From positions 514,505-553,982 of the forward strand of contig NZ_JACSQS010000001.1 in NCBI RefSeq assembly GCF_014836545.1: 39,478 bases of DNA, given 5' to 3'. The stretch is from Stenotrophomonas lacuserhaii. GTDB lineage: Bacteria > Pseudomonadota > Gammaproteobacteria > Xanthomonadales > Xanthomonadaceae. Below the pieces are notes generated by a model. It was not told the DNA's origin and did no database searches. It worked only from the letters and a program-made list of their open reading frames with translations. The number at the start of each line of letters is the position of its first letter. Position 1 is the stretch's first letter. Shown in pieces: positions 37,608 to 39,478 of this stretch. A program made the translations under genes and the position numbers.

Positions 37608-39382
37608 TGTGGAATACCTCCCTGCCTCCGGTCAGTATCGAGGACGCCCCGGACCGACTGGGCGCCGGCAACCCCGAGCTGCAGGCGATGGTCGCCGAAG
37701 CGGCCGCGGGCGGTACTCCGATGATGGTGATGCACGTAGACATCGACCACTTCGCATCGGTCAACGAGAACATGAGCGCCGAAGTGGGCGACCAGGCATT
37801 GGTGCTGGTGGCCCAGCGCCTGAAGTCCTGGCTGCGCGGCCGTGGCACGCTGTGGCGCCATGGCAGCGATGAGTTCCTGGTGGCCGTGCCGCGTACCGGC
37901 GAAGTCGCCCTGCCGGAGGACTTCGCCGAAGAGCTGCGGCAGCAGCTGGAGCTGCCGCTTTCGGTACTGCCCTACACCCTTTTCATGACCGGCAAGCTGG
38001 GGGTCAGTCTGTGCCCGGAACACGCCAGCACCGCCTCGCGCCTGCTCGACCACGCCGAGGACGCGCTCTACCAGGCGGCGCGCGAAGGCGGCAACGCGGT
38101 GCGCATCCACGCGGTGGATACCGTGCCCAGCGCGCACAGCGAGAGCATCATCGCCCGGCAGATCATCGACGCCATTCCCAATGGCGAGCTCAAGCTGCGC
38201 TACCAGCCGCTGGTGAGTTCGCGCGATGGCCACGTGGTCGGCATGGAGGCGCTGCTGCGCTGGCAGTCGCCGACCCTGGGCATGCTGGTGCCTGAACGCT
38301 TCATGCGCACGGCAGAACGGCTGGGCATCATCGTGCAGATCGGCACGTGGGTGCTGGAAGGCGCCTTGAAACAGGCGCGGCTGTGGCGTGACCAGGGCTT
38401 CGATGACTTCACCATCGCAGTCAACGTCTCCACCCTGCAGCTGCTGCGCCCGAACTTCTTCACCGAGGTGATGGGCCTGATCCAGGCCGCCGGCGTTCCG
38501 GCGCCGATGCTGACCCTGGAAATCAACGAAAGCGCATTGACCAACAATGTCAATTTCGTCCACGAAACCCTGGTCAACCTGCGCAACGAAGGGATCAGCC
38601 TGAGCCTGGACAATTTCGGTACCGGCGACTCCAGCCTGAGTGCGCTGGTGCGCTACCCCGTGGACAAGCTGAAGATCGACCGCAGCTTCATCAAGAGCGC
38701 CCCGGCCGGCAATCGTGAGGCGGCCATCGCCCGCGCCATCATCGCCATGGGCCACCAGCTGGGCATGACCGTGATCGCCAACGGCGTGGAATCGCAGGCC
38801 CAGCTCGGCTTCCTGCGCCGCAATGACTGCGACGTGTTCCAGGGTTACCTGTTCGGCGAACCGATGTCCGCCGATGCGGCCGGCATGACCCTGCGGCGCC
38901 GCTACCTGCGTCCGGAGGCGTTCGCTGAAACGCGCCCGGACCGCACCCTGCTGCTGCTGGACGACGAAGAGAACGTGCTGCGCTCGCTGGTGCGCCTGTT
39001 CCGCCGCGACGGCTACCGGATCCTTGCGGCGGGCAACGTGCGCGATGCGTTCGACCTGCTGGCAATCAACGATGTGCAGGTGATCCTGTCCGACCAGCGC
39101 ATGAGCGACATGAGCGGTACCGAGTTCCTGGGCCGGGTGAAGATGCTCTACCCGGACACGATCCGGCTGGTGCTGTCCGGCTATACCGACCTCAACACGG
39201 TCACCGATGCGATCAACCGCGGAGCGATCTACCGCTTCCTGACCAAGCCGTGGAATGACGACGAGCTGCGCAAGCACATCCACCAGGCGTTCCGCACATA
39301 CGAAGAGCAGCGGCGCAGCAATGGCGGGTCCGTTGCGGCGGAGCCGATCGAGTCGGTGGATGATCGGTCGGTGTCGCGCTGA
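37607..39382 (+). CDS. ravR: RavR-like GGDEF-EAL-REC response regulator with degenerate catalytic motifs
   Basis: 591 residues in the order GGDEF (1-170), EAL (180-430) and C-terminal receiver (445-565), the layout of Xanthomonas RavR. The GGDEF site reads HGSDEF (85-90). The EAL domain keeps Glu214 (MEALLRW), Asn273, Glu308 and Lys355. However, the DDFG pair is Asp335-Asn336 and the Glu of AEGVE is Asn391, positions that bind metal or act in catalysis in active enzymes. Activity is therefore doubtful, and a binding or signalling role is possible. The receiver looks functional: Asp452/Asp453, phospho-acceptor Asp496, Thr527, Lys547. The start is coupled to the kinase stop. The name rests on architecture and gene pairing. 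Confidence 0.85.
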   Translation: MWNTSLPPVSIEDAPDRLGAGNPELQAMVAEAAAGGTPMMVMHVDIDHFASVNENMSAEVGDQALVLVAQRLKSWLRGRGTLWRHGSDEFLVAVPRTGEVALPEDFAEELRQQLELPLSVLPYTLFMTGKLGVSLCPEHASTASRLLDHAEDALYQAAREGGNAVRIHAVDTVPSAHSESIIARQIIDAIPNGELKLRYQPLVSSRDGHVVGMEALLRWQSPTLGMLVPERFMRTAERLGIIVQIGTWVLEGALKQARLWRDQGFDDFTIAVNVSTLQLLRPNFFTEVMGLIQAAGVPAPMLTLEINESALTNNVNFVHETLVNLRNEGISLSLDNFGTGDSSLSALVRYPVDKLKIDRSFIKSAPAGNREAAIARAIIAMGHQLGMTVIANGVESQAQLGFLRRNDCDVFQGYLFGEPMSADAAGMTLRRRYLRPEAFAETRPDRTLLLLDDEENVLRSLVRLFRRDGYRILAAGNVRDAFDLLAINDVQVILSDQRMSDMSGTEFLGRVKMLYPDTIRLVLSGYTDLNTVTDAINRGAIYRFLTKPWNDDELRKHIHQAFRTYEEQRRSNGGSVAAEPIESVDDRSVSR

Positions 39383-39418
39383 GGGATGGTCGAACGGGTA
39401 GACCCCCTCGCGGGTGGC

Positions 39419-39432
39419 TTTCAAGCTTGAAA
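39419..39432. repeat. Perfect 14-base palindrome at the right edge
   Basis: TTTCAAGCTTGAAA lies 37 bases after the ravR stop and just before the poly-G end. It could be an operator for a gene beyond the window or chance; too little sequence follows to decide. Confidence 0.3.
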
Positions 39433-39443
39433 CTGAGCTTGGG

Positions 39444-39476
<33 letters not shown>

Positions 39477-39478
39477 CG

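Noticed and set aside
37559..39424. 621-residue open frame antisense to the RavR-like gene
   Set aside because: Shadow frame; no recognisable motif, and it overlaps the full length of a well-supported gene.

Overview
The window reads as a high-GC gammaproteobacterial chromosome fragment of the Xanthomonadaceae, most likely Stenotrophomonas. Three things support this. GTAG-headed palindromes of the SMAG type (the REP family described from S. maltophilia) lie between genes. The core order rarA-lolA-ftsK-trxB-aat-infA-clpA-clpS and nudJ-mnmA-hflD is recognisable. At the right end a histidine kinase overlaps a GGDEF-EAL-REC protein laid out like Xanthomonas RavR. The two ends are a poly-C run and a poly-G run that look like sequencing or assembly artefacts, so this is probably a whole contig.

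Layout. 1-9076 is iron acquisition plus one translation gene. It holds a TonB-dependent siderophore receptor (+), an EF-G paralog (-) behind an unusual leader with two tiny ORFs and an intrinsic terminator, and a hydrolase-hmuT-hmuU-hmuV operon (-) with a Fur-like site in front. 9077-17176 is a housekeeping block: crcB, rarA, lolA, a DUF3857/transglutaminase protein and ftsK on the minus strand, divergent from trxB. 17231-24352 is the accessory part. It contains a secreted amidase with atypical composition, a FemAB-like acyltransferase, and three genes of a putative isonitrile (isocyanide) pathway: a class A FAD monooxygenase, a PvcB-like Fe(II)/2-oxoglutarate oxygenase and a PvcA/DIT1-family isonitrile synthase. 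The aat gene sits on the opposite strand between pvcB and pvcA. 24645-30744 is core again: infA, clpA, clpS, a small exported protein, nudJ, mnmA and hflD. 30968-39382 is motility and c-di-GMP signalling: a chemoreceptor behind a sigma-28-like promoter, a PAS-GGDEF-EAL protein, and a kinase/RavR-like pair.

How the genes connect. aat, clpS and clpA together form the bacterial N-degron route: Aat tags, ClpS recognises, ClpAP degrades. LolA and FtsK serve the envelope and chromosome segregation. NudJ, MnmA and HflD form a tightly overlapping operon. The signalling block is coherent: a flagellar-class chemoreceptor beside proteins that make, break or sense c-di-GMP.

Most interesting points: the isonitrile gene set split around aat; the layered leader of the EF-G paralog; a recurring promoter layout in which a -10 hexamer ends exactly six bases before an ATG (clpS, the acyltransferase, and a small ORF overlapping aat), suggesting leaderless mRNAs; and a RavR-like protein whose EAL domain has lost two expected acidic residues.
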